From: Ruminococcaceae bacterium UBA2806
GTDB lineage: Bacteria; Bacillota; Clostridia; Oscillospirales; Acutalibacteraceae
Assembly: GCA_002351795.1 (NCBI GenBank)
Contig: DEHG01000154.1
Location: 1-14,099, forward strand
Length of the DNA: 14,099 bases
Direction: 5' to 3'
This document shows positions 1 to 6,820 of this stretch, one piece after another; the first letter of the stretch is position 1, and each line of letters starts with the position of its first letter. A program made the position numbers and the translations under genes. The notes beneath the pieces are model-generated. The model was not told the DNA's origin. It worked only from the letters and a program-made list of their open reading frames with translations, and did not search any database.

Positions 1-390
1 GGCTTCACACCGACAGCTGAAGCTGACTATGACATAAAAATAATCGTCAAGGACAGCACAGGCGCAACGGCAGAAAAGACATTCAAGGTTACAGCAGTTG
101 CAGAGCTTGAGCTTACAAATGTTTCCGCTATCAATTGCTCTAAATTGAAATTAGGCGGCAATGTCAAGCTTACAGGCAAGGCAGTCGGAGGAAAGTCCCC
201 CTACACCTACTCATTTGCATTCAAGAGAGCAACAAATACAAACTTCAAAACTATAGGTACGGCTTATTCCGGCGCAACAACGGCTAAGATCAAGCCTACG
301 GCAGAAGGCGATTATGATTTCAGAATAATTGTAAAGGATGCAGAAGGTACAAGAGTTGCAAAGACCTTCAAGGTTACAGTCACAAAATAA
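1..390 (+). CDS. C-terminal end of a repeat-containing, probably extracellular protein (5' partial)
   Basis: The reading frame is open from base 1 to a TAA at 388-390, so this is the last 129 codons of a longer gene. It contains parts of at least two copies of an Ig-like/three-tyrosine-type beta repeat: the string PTAE.DYD (residues 4-11 and again 99-106), then IIVKD and KTFKVT, recurs with a period of 95 residues. Between the copies is a segment rich in Thr, Ser, Gly and Lys with the GGNVKLTGKAVGGKSPYTY pattern. Such repeats are common in secreted and cell-surface proteins of Ruminococcus and relatives, where they act as spacer or binding modules; the catalytic or anchoring part would lie upstream and is not visible. 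The repeat ends the protein, with no sortase motif or hydrophobic tail. It is followed by a hairpin terminator. The assignment to an extracellular repeat protein is solid; the actual function is unknown. Confidence 0.75.
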   Translation, partial: GFTPTAEADYDIKIIVKDSTGATAEKTFKVTAVAELELTNVSAINCSKLKLGGNVKLTGKAVGGKSPYTYSFAFKRATNTNFKTIGTAYSGATTAKIKPTAEGDYDFRIIVKDAEGTRVAKTFKVTVTK

Positions 391-431
391 ATCATAACGG
401 CAGATTGTACAAACCTGTCTGAATAAGCTAT

Positions 432-474
432 AAAAACCGTTTGCTTCGTATTATTGCGGGGCAAGCGGTTTTTC
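432..474 (+). terminator. Rho-independent terminator of the repeat protein gene
   Basis: An imperfect inverted repeat built of AAAAACCGTTTGC and GCAAGCGGTTTTT, with G-U pairs, brackets a short loop and ends in a T-run at about 469-473. It lies about 40 bases after the stop codon and just before the yqeK promoter. The A-run at its 5' side means it could also act on the other strand, but no minus-strand gene needs it. Confidence 0.8.
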
Positions 475-487
475 CTTCATAAAGTAC

Positions 488-516
488 TTGAAAGTCTGTA
501 AATAAATTGTTATAAT
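488..516 (+). promoter_or_regulatory. Sigma-A promoter of the yqeK-rsfS-leuS operon
   Basis: TTGAAA at 488-493 and a perfect TATAAT at 511-516 are separated by 17 bases. Transcription would begin near 523, giving a leader of about 30 bases before yqeK. The promoter follows the upstream terminator immediately, so yqeK is the first gene of its transcript. Confidence 0.85.
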
Positions 517-551
517 ATATAAGTGAAATTATTTTTTTCGGAGCTGATGAG

Positions 552-1157
552 ATGACATACAAGGAATATGAAGAAATAATCGAAAAAAGAATGAAGGCGG
601 GACGCTTCAAACATTCAAAGAATGTCGCCAAGGAGGCAGTACGTCTTGCAAAGAAATACGGCGCAGATGTACAGAAGGCTGAAACGGCAGGTATTCTTCA
701 TGATGCAACAAAGGAAACCCCCGACAGTGAACAGCTTGAGCTTATCGAAAGGGCGGGCATTGTGCTTACACCGCTTGAGCGTTCCACTAGAAAGCTCTGG
801 CATGCTATATCAGGCGCCGCTTTTGTTCAGGTCGAGCTTGGTATTACTGACGAGGATATAATTAATTCCATAAGATATCATACAACAGGCAGGGCGGGAA
901 TGAGTTTGCTTGAAAAGGTGATCTTCATAGCTGATTTTACATCTGCCGAAAGGGATTATGACGGTGTGGACAAAATGAGGAAGCTTGCCGATAAGGATCT
1001 TGATGAGGCAGTGCTTGAAGGAATGTCGTTTACGATAGCAGACCTTGCACAAAGAAAGCTTACAATTGCGCCTGATACATTTATGGGTTATAATGATGTT
1101 TCTTTCAAAGCATCATTGAAGGAAAAAAAAGAAAAAATGAGGAGGAACCAATTATGA
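552..1157 (+). CDS. yqeK: YqeK-type HD-domain symmetrical Ap4A hydrolase
   Basis: A 201-residue HD-superfamily phosphohydrolase of the YqeK family, which in Firmicutes cleaves diadenosine tetraphosphate (Ap4A) to two ADP. The metal-binding HD pattern is complete: H21, H50-D51 (in GILHDATKE), H84, H110 (in RYHTTG) and D128 (in IFIADF). The start ATG at 552 is supported by GGAG at 540-543, 8 bases upstream. The C-terminus is lysine-rich (KEKKEKMRRNQ). It overlaps rsfS by four bases (ATGA), implying translational coupling. In many Firmicutes yqeK sits between nadD and rsfS; here nadD is absent and yqeK heads the operon from its own promoter. The identification is secure. Confidence 0.93.
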   Translation: MTYKEYEEIIEKRMKAGRFKHSKNVAKEAVRLAKKYGADVQKAETAGILHDATKETPDSEQLELIERAGIVLTPLERSTRKLWHAISGAAFVQVELGITDEDIINSIRYHTTGRAGMSLLEKVIFIADFTSAERDYDGVDKMRKLADKDLDEAVLEGMSFTIADLAQRKLTIAPDTFMGYNDVSFKASLKEKKEKMRRNQL

Positions 1158-1495
1158 CATCGCTTGAAACAGCAAAACTTGCCGCTAAAGCGCTTGACAG
1201 CAAAAAAGGTCTTGATATAAAGATAATCAAGATAGATGATATTTCAAGTATAGCAGATTACTTTGTTATCGCAACCGGTACATCAAGTACACATGTAAAG
1301 ACACTTGCTGACGAGGTTGAGTATCAGCTTGATCAGGCTGGACTCAGCGCAAGCGGTATTGAGGGTCAGAGAAATGACACATGGATACTTATTGATTACA
1401 TAGATGTTGTTGTGCATGTTTTTTCCGAGGAAGCAAGAGAATATTACAATCTTGAACGTCTCTGGGAGGACGGAACAATAATAGAAAACAGCTGA
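1154..1495 (+). CDS. rsfS: Ribosome silencing factor RsfS
   Basis: A 113-residue member of the RsfS/Iojap (oligomerisation domain) family. RsfS binds uL14 on the 50S subunit and blocks subunit joining when nutrients are limiting. The family core is visible from residue 20 on: DIKIIKIDDIS, then ADYFVIATGTSS, then EG.....WILIDY..VVVHVF and the terminal EAREYYNLERLWED. The length is normal for the family. GAGGAGG just upstream at 1139-1145 serves the ATG at 1154, which overlaps the yqeK stop. It is the middle gene of yqeK-rsfS-leuS, a linkage conserved across Clostridia. Identification is secure. Confidence 0.95.
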   Translation: MTSLETAKLAAKALDSKKGLDIKIIKIDDISSIADYFVIATGTSSTHVKTLADEVEYQLDQAGLSASGIEGQRNDTWILIDYIDVVVHVFSEEAREYYNLERLWEDGTIIENS

Positions 1496-1541
1496 GATAG
1501 TATTTTCAGAATTGTTATATACATAAAAGGAGAGAAATGAA

Positions 1542-3959
1542 ATGGCAGAAAAGTACGATCATAAAAAAATCGAGCCGAAATGGCAGAAGGCATGGGAGGA
1601 AGCAGAAATTTTCCATGCTGAAAATAACAGCAGCAAACCGAAGTATTATACCCTTATAGAGTTTCCCTATCCTTCAGGTCAGGGACTTCATGTAGGTCAT
1701 CCCCGTTCATATACAGCGCTTGATATAATAGCAAGAAAGCGCAGGATGCAGGGCTATAATGTGCTTTATCCCATTGGATGGGACGCATTCGGACTGCCGA
1801 CTGAAAACTTCGCTATAAAGAATCATGTACATCCTAAGGACGTTACAAAGAAAAATGTTGCACGCTTCAAAAGTCAGCTTCAGGCACTCGGCATTTCCTT
1901 TGACTGGAGCAGAGAGATAAATACTACAGATCCTTCATACTATAAATGGACTCAGTGGATATTCTTACAGCTCTTTAAAAAGGGTCTTGCATATAAGAAG
2001 GAAATGGCAGTAAACTGGTGTACCTCCTGCAAGTGCGTTCTTGCAAATGAGGAGGTCGTGAACGGCGCATGCGAGCGATGCGGCAGCGAGGTCGTAAGAA
2101 AGGTAAAATCCCAGTGGATGCTCAAAATTACAGCCTATGCCGAAAGACTTATCAGTGACCTTGATTTAGTGGATTATCCTGACAGGGTAAAGGCTCAGCA
2201 GAAAAACTGGATCGGCCGTTCTACAGGCGCAGAGGTCGATTTTACGACTACAACATGGGATAAGCTGACTGTATATACCACACGTCCCGATACGCTTTTC
2301 GGCGCTACATATATGGTAATATCCCCCGAACATCCGATAATAGAAAAGCTTTCTGATCAGATAAAGAATATGGATGAGATAAGGGCTTATCAGGAGGCTG
2401 CCGCAAGAAAATCAGACTTTGAGCGTACAGAGGTCGCTAAGGATAAGACAGGCGTCCGAATTGACGGCGTTGACGCTGTCAATCCCGTAAACGGCAGACA
2501 GATACCGATATTCATATCCGACTATGTACTTGTTTCCTACGGTACAGGCGCTATTATGGCTGTACCTGCACATGATACCCGTGACCATGATTTTGCGGTT
2601 AAATTCGGACTTCCGATAATTGAAGTCGTTAAGGGCGGCGAGGATGTACAGAAGGAAGCATTTACAGATTGTGCAACAGGCATAATGACAAATTCAGATT
2701 ATCTTAACGGTCTGAGCGTTGAGGATGCAAAGAAGGAGATAATCGAAAAGTTAGAGGAAAGCGGAAAGGGGCATGCAAAGGTTAATTACAAGCTGCGTGA
2801 CTGGGTATTTTCACGTCAGCGTTACTGGGGCGAGCCTATTCCGATAGTACACTGTCCCTGCTGCGGAGCTGTTCCGCTTGATGAAAGCGAGCTGCCGCTG
2901 GAGCTGCCTGAGGTAGAGTCCTATGAGCCGACAGATAACGGAGAATCGCCGCTTGCAAAGATGACGGAATGGGTAAATACAAAATGCCCGAAATGCGGCG
3001 GCGATGCAAAGCGTGAAACGGATACAATGCCTCAGTGGGCTGGTTCGTCATGGTATTTCCTGCGTTATATGGATCCTCATAATAATGAAGCTTTAGCGTC
3101 AAAGGAAGCACTTGATTACTGGACTCCTGTTGACTGGTATAACGGCGGTATGGAGCATACCACACTTCACCTGCTGTACAGCCGTTTCTGGCATAAATTC
3201 CTTTACGATATCGGAGTTGTTCCCACACCGGAGCCATACGCAAAGCGTACAAGTCACGGCATGATACTCGGTGAAAACGGCGAAAAGATGAGTAAGTCAA
3301 GAGGAAATGTTGTAAATCCCGATGATATAGTAAACGAATACGGCGCAGATACGATGCGTCTGTTCGAGATGTTTATCGGTGATTTTGAAAATGCTGCACC
3401 CTGGAAGAGCGAAAGCATAAGGGGCTGCCGCAGACTGGTAGAGCGTTTCTACGGTCTTATGAATATAATGACTGATGATGAAAATATTCGTCCCGAGATG
3501 GAAAGCGTCATAAACAAGGCGATCAAAAAGGTCGGGGATGATGTTGAGATCCTCAAATTCAATACTTCTATAGCTGCAATGATGTCGCTTATCAATGATA
3601 TCACAGCAACGGGCAAGATCACAAAGGGTGAGCTGAAAGTATTTGATATACTCATGTCACCGTTTGCGCCTCATGTTGCAGAGGAGGTATGGTCACAGGC
3701 AAAGCTTGGCGAGGGTTATGTATCTGTTGCACCGTGGCCGGAGTATGACGAAAGCAAATGTGTTGAATCAACCATTGAAATAGTTGTACAGGTAAACGGC
3801 AAGGTAAGGGATAAGATAAAGGTTGCAGCCGACATCGATCAGGAAAATGCTCTTGCACAGGCAAAGGCAAGCGAAAAGGTACAGTCATTTATCGACGGAA
3901 AGAATATTATAAAAGAAATATATGTCAAGGGCAAGCTTGTAAATATAGTAGCAAAGTAA
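1542..3959 (+). CDS. leuS: Leucyl-tRNA synthetase (class I)
   Basis: Full-length 805-residue leucyl-tRNA synthetase, which charges tRNA-Leu with leucine in the cytosol. Seen in order: the HIGH box as HVGH at 50-53 within PYPSGQGLHVGHPRSY; a zinc-finger-like cluster with C160, C163, C177 and C180; the CP1 editing domain with the TTRPDTLFGATYMVISPEHP region and later GTGAIMAVPAHDTRDHDF; the DWVFSRQRYWGEPIP catalytic segment; further CPCC and CPKC pairs; KMSKS at 582-586; an anticodon-binding helical domain; and a C-terminal domain with VQVNGKVRDKI. The start is fixed by AAAAGGAGAG ending about 8 bases before ATG 1542. Only 46 bases separate it from rsfS, leaving no room for a T-box leader, so leuS appears to be expressed from the operon promoter. 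It ends just before a strong terminator. Confidence 0.98.
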   Translation: MAEKYDHKKIEPKWQKAWEEAEIFHAENNSSKPKYYTLIEFPYPSGQGLHVGHPRSYTALDIIARKRRMQGYNVLYPIGWDAFGLPTENFAIKNHVHPKDVTKKNVARFKSQLQALGISFDWSREINTTDPSYYKWTQWIFLQLFKKGLAYKKEMAVNWCTSCKCVLANEEVVNGACERCGSEVVRKVKSQWMLKITAYAERLISDLDLVDYPDRVKAQQKNWIGRSTGAEVDFTTTTWDKLTVYTTRPDTLFGATYMVISPEHPIIEKLSDQIKNMDEIRAYQEAAARKSDFERTEVAKDKTGVRIDGVDAVNPVNGRQIPIFISDYVLVSYGTGAIMAVPAHDTRDHDFAVKFGLPIIEVVKGGEDVQKEAFTDCATGIMTNSDYLNGLSVEDAKKEIIEKLEESGKGHAKVNYKLRDWVFSRQRYWGEPIPIVHCPCCGAVPLDESELPLELPEVESYEPTDNGESPLAKMTEWVNTKCPKCGGDAKRETDTMPQWAGSSWYFLRYMDPHNNEALASKEALDYWTPVDWYNGGMEHTTLHLLYSRFWHKFLYDIGVVPTPEPYAKRTSHGMILGENGEKMSKSRGNVVNPDDIVNEYGADTMRLFEMFIGDFENAAPWKSESIRGCRRLVERFYGLMNIMTDDENIRPEMESVINKAIKKVGDDVEILKFNTSIAAMMSLINDITATGKITKGELKVFDILMSPFAPHVAEEVWSQAKLGEGYVSVAPWPEYDESKCVESTIEIVVQVNGKVRDKIKVAADIDQENALAQAKASEKVQSFIDGKNIIKEIYVKGKLVNIVAK

Positions 3960-3965
3960 AAGGAT

Positions 3966-4001
3966 ACTGCTCCGGTTTTTCTGTGACCGGGGCAGTGTTT
4001 T
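3966..4001 (+). terminator. Rho-independent terminator of the leuS operon
   Basis: An 11-bp stem, ACTGCTCCGGT (3966-3976) with ACCGGGGCAGT (3986-3996) and one G-U pair, has a 9-base loop and is followed by TTTT. It starts 7 bases after the leuS stop codon. Confidence 0.92.
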
Positions 4002-4354
4002 AATTAATTTACAGCCGAAATAAGATTTATCTTACAGTAATAGTAGAAACATTAATTTAATTCTTTTGTTGTTTTCGTACAGGTGAAAAATTTGATATAA
4101 CGCAGCAAAGGTGAAAAAGTTTTTGCAGCTGCGCTCCTGAAAATGACATTTATTCATTCTTTTTTGTCACTGACTATAGTTTGCCGGATTTAACTGCAAT
4201 AGTTGACATCAGTCGGAAAAGTTAATGTCAGGGAAACATTTTTGTATATAATGCGACATATTATCGAGTGAACTAAAAGATAAATGTTCATAATAACGAC
4301 AATCCTTGTACAAATTCAACATATAAGTATGTGGAATTTTATTTGTTTTTAGTG
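4002..4354. other. AT-rich spacer between leuS and rpsU with unassigned repeats
   Basis: No convincing gene is seen in this stretch on either strand. It holds a 10-bp direct repeat, AGGTGAAAAA, at 4081-4090 and 4109-4118; a potential hairpin with CGCAGC (4101-4106) and GCTGCG (4128-4133) arms; and an inverted pair TGACAT (4205-4210) / ATGTCA (4225-4230) upstream of a TATAAT at 4247-4252 that lacks a well-spaced -35. No tRNA-like cloverleaf, riboswitch or CRISPR repeat was recognised. A small RNA or regulator binding sites are possible but not shown. Confidence 0.4.
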
Positions 4355-4384
4355 TTGACAAAGATATAGGTAATAATGTATAAT
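4355..4384 (+). promoter_or_regulatory. Sigma-A promoter of rpsU
   Basis: A perfect TTGACA at 4355-4360 and a perfect TATAAT at 4379-4384 are separated by 18 bases, as expected for a highly expressed ribosomal protein gene. Transcription should start near 4391, giving a leader of about 50 bases. Confidence 0.9.
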
Positions 4385-4411
4385 ATCAAGGTATCGTAAT
4401 GACACAAACCC

Positions 4412-4434
4412 CTGCCTTATGGCGGATGGGAGGG
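4412..4434 (+). promoter_or_regulatory. rpsU leader hairpin abutting the Shine-Dalgarno sequence
   Basis: CTGCC (4412-4416) can pair with GGCGG (4421-4425) around a TTAT loop. Two bases later comes GGGAGGG (4428-4434), a strong ribosome binding site 7 bases before the rpsU ATG. The hairpin is short and contains one G-U pair. Its position would allow translational control, but that is inference. Confidence 0.4.
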
Positions 4435-4441
4435 AAGATAA

Positions 4442-4618
4442 ATGGCAGAGATCAGAATCAAAGACAATGAGTCTCTTGAGAGTGCGCTCAGAAGATTTAA
4501 GAAATCTTGCGCCAGAGCCGGCGTTATCGCTGAGGTTCGTAAAAGAGAGGCCTACGAGAAGCCTTCTGTAAAAAGAAAGAAGAAATCCGAAGCTGCTCGT
4601 AAGCGCAAGTACAAATAA
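4442..4618 (+). CDS. rpsU: 30S ribosomal protein S21 (bS21)
   Basis: A 58-codon gene encoding a very basic protein that begins MAEIRIKDNESLESALRRF, continues KKSCARAGVIAEVRKRE and then YEKPSVKRKKKSEAARKRKYK. This is the bS21 signature, including the family's usual length and lysine/arginine-rich tail. bS21 sits on the platform of the 30S subunit near the anti-Shine-Dalgarno end of 16S rRNA and helps initiation. The ATG at 4442 has a strong GGGAGGG site 7 bases upstream and a consensus promoter. It is followed by a long hairpin with a T-run. The identification is secure. Confidence 0.97.
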   Translation: MAEIRIKDNESLESALRRFKKSCARAGVIAEVRKREAYEKPSVKRKKKSEAARKRKYK

Positions 4619-4641
4619 TCTATAGTTGTACATTAATGAGG

Positions 4642-4696
4642 GGATATTTCTTTTGCGGCGGCCGTTTCGGCTGTGGTCGGAGGAATATCCTTTTTT
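4642..4696 (+). terminator. Long hairpin terminator/attenuator between rpsU and pepP
   Basis: GGATATTTC at 4642-4650 pairs with GGAATATCC at 4682-4690, the middle of the arms pairs with several G-U and a few mismatches, and the apex closes as CGGCCG-TTT-CGGCTG (4659-4673). A run of six Ts follows at 4691-4696. The stem is over 20 bp, much longer than a minimal terminator. It ends only 5 bases before the pepP ribosome binding site, so pepP must rely on read-through or on an unseen promoter. Confidence 0.85.
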
Positions 4697-4713
4697 GTAA
4701 TAGGAGGGATATT

Positions 4714-5790
4714 ATGAATGCATCGCTTGAACTGCTCGCTGCAATGCTTCCGGAGGACGTTGACGCTGCCCTGATCGCTTCCGAGGTAAACAGAAGATAT
4801 TTCACGGGTTTTTCGTCGGATGCAGGATATCTGCTGCTGACAAAAAAAGATGCATTTCTGCTTACCGATTTTCGCTACACTGAGGCAGCCCGAAATACCG
4901 CCAGGGGTGCAGAGGTAATAGAGTTCAGAAAGCTTTCAGAAACGCTTTCCGGTTTGATCGGAAAACTTGGAATTCAGAGCGTAGCGCTTGAGGGTTCAGG
5001 CTTTACAATCAACGAAGGTCTCAGAATAGAAAAGATGCTTGAGCCTGCAAAAGCTGTCAAAAACGAAAAGCTTGATGAAGCTATCGGTAAGCTGAGAGTT
5101 GTAAAAACAACATCAGAGATCGAATCTATTATGCAGGCGCAAAGGATAACGGAAAGAGCCTTGCAGGATATTCTTCCAATGTTAAAAGAAGGAACTGTTG
5201 AAAGGAATATTGCACTTGAGCTTGAATACAGGATGAGAAAGCTCGGCGCAGAGGGTATATCCTTTGACCTTATCACTATTGCAGGAGCGAATACATCGAT
5301 GCCTCACGGAGTACCGGGAGATTACAGGATCAGAAGCGGTGATTTTGTGACTTTCGATATCGGGGCGTTGTATAATGGATATCACAGCGATATGACAAGG
5401 ACATATGCCGTCGGAGAGATAAACGAAAAGCAGAGAAGAGTATACAATACAGTTTTGCAGGCGCAGAAGCTCGGACTTGAAGCTGTAAAAGCGGGAGTAA
5501 AAGCCGGAGATGTTGATAAGGCTGCAAGAGATTATATATATCAGGCAGGCTATGAAGGATGCTTTGGTCATTCAACAGGACATGGAGTCGGGCTGGACAT
5601 ACATGAGCTTCCAACAGTTTCAAGCGGAAATGAAACTGTTCTTCAAAGCGGTATGGTGATAACCGTCGAACCGGGTATATATATTCCGGGTGAATTCGGC
5701 GTAAGGATAGAGGATACTGTTGTTGTGACATCTGACGGGTACATTAATCTGTGTACTATTCCAAAAGATATTGAATACTGTACTCTTTAA
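4714..5790 (+). CDS. pepP: Xaa-Pro aminopeptidase (peptidase M24B)
   Basis: A 358-residue cytosolic metallopeptidase that removes N-terminal residues preceding proline. The N-terminal creatinase-like domain (about 1-130) contains NRRYFTGFSSDAGYLLLT. The C-terminal pita-bread domain shows the five expected dinuclear metal ligands: D215 (FDIGALYNGYHSD), D226 (SDMTRT), H290 (GHSTGHGVGLDIHELP), E319 (TVEPGIY) and E333 (GVRIEDT). I chose ATG 4714 because AGGAGGG at 4702-4708 precedes it; the frame is open further upstream, to an ATG at 4636, but that stretch is occupied by the terminator hairpin. In Firmicutes this gene (YqhT-like) often precedes efp; here efp is missing and a transposase-like remnant follows. 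The function is confident; the symbol is by family. Confidence 0.93.
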   Translation: MNASLELLAAMLPEDVDAALIASEVNRRYFTGFSSDAGYLLLTKKDAFLLTDFRYTEAARNTARGAEVIEFRKLSETLSGLIGKLGIQSVALEGSGFTINEGLRIEKMLEPAKAVKNEKLDEAIGKLRVVKTTSEIESIMQAQRITERALQDILPMLKEGTVERNIALELEYRMRKLGAEGISFDLITIAGANTSMPHGVPGDYRIRSGDFVTFDIGALYNGYHSDMTRTYAVGEINEKQRRVYNTVLQAQKLGLEAVKAGVKAGDVDKAARDYIYQAGYEGCFGHSTGHGVGLDIHELPTVSSGNETVLQSGMVITVEPGIYIPGEFGVRIEDTVVVTSDGYINLCTIPKDIEYCTL

Positions 5791-6061
5791 CGGCAGAATT
5801 ATATTCGGAAATTTGAATATAAAGCTTGGCGAGGGAAAGGAGACGGTAGATGTGTGTAAAGCAGTAGATGATTGGACCAAGGAACTTATCAGCACAGGAG
5901 AAGCAAGAGGAGAAGCGAGAGGAGAAGCAAGAGGCAGGATCGAAGGAATGATGTCTACACTTGCAGATCTTGTAAAAAAGGCAATAATAACGCCTGTCCA
6001 GGCGGCTGAACAGGCAAATATGACTGTTGAGGAGTTTAACGCTAAGACAGGTCTTGCATAA
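5771..6061 (+). pseudogene. C-terminal remnant of an Rpn/PD-(D/E)XK nuclease-family transposase-like gene
   Basis: An open frame of 96 codons overlaps the pepP end by 20 bases in another frame. From about residue 20 it reads LGEGKETVDVCKAVDDWTKE, then a GEARGEARGEARG run, then a helical tail ending NMTVEEFNAKTGLA. This matches the usual tail of Rpn-type recombination-promoting nuclease/putative transposase proteins of Clostridia: a CKA..D motif, a charged E/A/R/G repeat, then a short DNA-binding-like helix pair. The PD-(D/E)XK nuclease domain of roughly 200 residues is absent. Translation could start at the ATG at 5771, or at GTG 5852 with AAAGGAGA at 5836-5843 about 8 bases upstream, so a short peptide may still be made. 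I call it a decayed remnant; the alternative is a small functional gene of the same tail family. Confidence 0.5.
5897..5932 (+). repeat. 12-bp tandem repeat, three units (GEAR-coding)
   Basis: Three consecutive units GGAGAAGCAAGA / GGAGAAGCGAGA / GGAGAAGCAAGA encode Gly-Glu-Ala-Arg repeats in the remnant gene. The units differ by a single base. Being a multiple of three, copy-number changes would not shift the frame. Confidence 0.85.
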
Positions 6062-6083
6062 GAAAACTATATTTTTTTATAAT
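6054..6083 (+). promoter_or_regulatory. Possible promoter of the DUF2185-like gene
   Basis: TATAAT at 6078-6083 lies 18 bases after TTGCAT at 6054-6059, which straddles the end of the preceding frame. The -35 is weak (three of six consensus bases). It would give a leader of about 18 bases. Confidence 0.4.
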
Positions 6084-6107
6084 TAAATAATCAGAGGAGA
6101 GATAAAA

Positions 6108-6818
6108 ATGATTACTTTTGAAACAGAGATCAATAATAAGAAAGTCAAGCTTTATTCAAATGCACCGCTGCAGAATGCTGCTACAGCCCTGCTTCGTACA
6201 TTGAACAGGCTTAGTCAGGAAACCAATATTTTTACCCCCAATTTTGCGCTCAATTTCGGCTGGGCAAGATATTATCTCAGCAAAAGACAGGATAAGAATT
6301 TTGTGTATTATGTTGTGCAGACGGCAGATTACAGAAACGATCCCATGAAGCTCAGAACCGATAACTGCACAGATGCGCTTATTGTACAGAATATGCAGGT
6401 CGATACAAATACAAAGGCAAATGTATCCGAGCCGGAGCCGACACTTTACAGCGATACTATCATGGTACTAAAGGAAGCTATCAATGCGGATGACGTATAT
6501 ATGAACCGTTCACAAAAGACTATAAAGGGCGACAGCGGCTGGTATTTCGGTCTTCTTAACGATGAAAAAGAAGGTCAGCATGAGCCTGAGGATTTCCTCA
6601 CACTTCCGACATATGAGCTTATGAAGATCAGAGGAGAGGCACTCAGAGTTCTTCAGATGCCTGTAGGAACTCTTGCAAACTTCCATAAGAATACAATGAC
6701 AGCCCTTGTTGATAAGGATGATAATTTACTTCCCTTCACAACAGAGGATGACAGAAAACGTGCAATAGCTCAGAGAGAGGCTGCCCGTGCTGCTCAGCAG
6801 GCAGACAGCAAAGAATAA
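6108..6818 (+). CDS. Hypothetical protein with a DUF2185/Imm33-like C-terminal half
   Basis: A 236-residue soluble protein with no signal peptide or membrane segment. The first half (1-115) has no domain I recognise; it includes FALNFGWARYYLSKRQ. The second half (about 118-200) reads SDTIMVLKEAI..DDVYMNR...KGDSGWYFGLLNDE, then TYELMKIRGEALRVLQMPVG. It resembles DUF2185 (immunity protein Imm33), whose hallmark is an aromatic DSGWYF-type core followed by a helix ending in a conserved hydrophobic/PVG segment. Imm33 members are predicted toxin-immunity proteins, but many are orphan housekeeping-like genes, and no toxin is adjacent here. ATG 6108 has GGAGA at 6096-6100. The gene ends 2 bases before tgt and may be co-transcribed with it. 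The C-terminus is Ala/Gln/Arg-rich. The domain call is from pattern recognition and is moderate. Confidence 0.65.
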   Translation: MITFETEINNKKVKLYSNAPLQNAATALLRTLNRLSQETNIFTPNFALNFGWARYYLSKRQDKNFVYYVVQTADYRNDPMKLRTDNCTDALIVQNMQVDTNTKANVSEPEPTLYSDTIMVLKEAINADDVYMNRSQKTIKGDSGWYFGLLNDEKEGQHEPEDFLTLPTYELMKIRGEALRVLQMPVGTLANFHKNTMTALVDKDDNLLPFTTEDDRKRAIAQREAARAAQQADSKE

Positions 6819-6820
6819 CT

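Noticed and set aside
1496..1541. T-box riboswitch before leuS
   Set aside because: Only 46 bases between rsfS and leuS, with no T-box consensus or specifier stem.
2836..3300. 154-codon minus-strand frame inside leuS and other long antisense frames across the window
   Set aside because: They lie opposite clearly coding genes, lack ribosome sites and have protein sequences with no recognisable domain; they are shadows of codon use.
4002..4354. tRNA, rRNA or CRISPR array in the largest spacers
   Set aside because: No cloverleaf, T-loop consensus or regularly spaced repeat was found.
4636..4713. Upstream in-frame ATG extending pepP by 26 codons
   Set aside because: The stretch forms the long terminator hairpin and its Cys/Gly-rich translation is unlike the family; ATG 4714 has a strong ribosome site.
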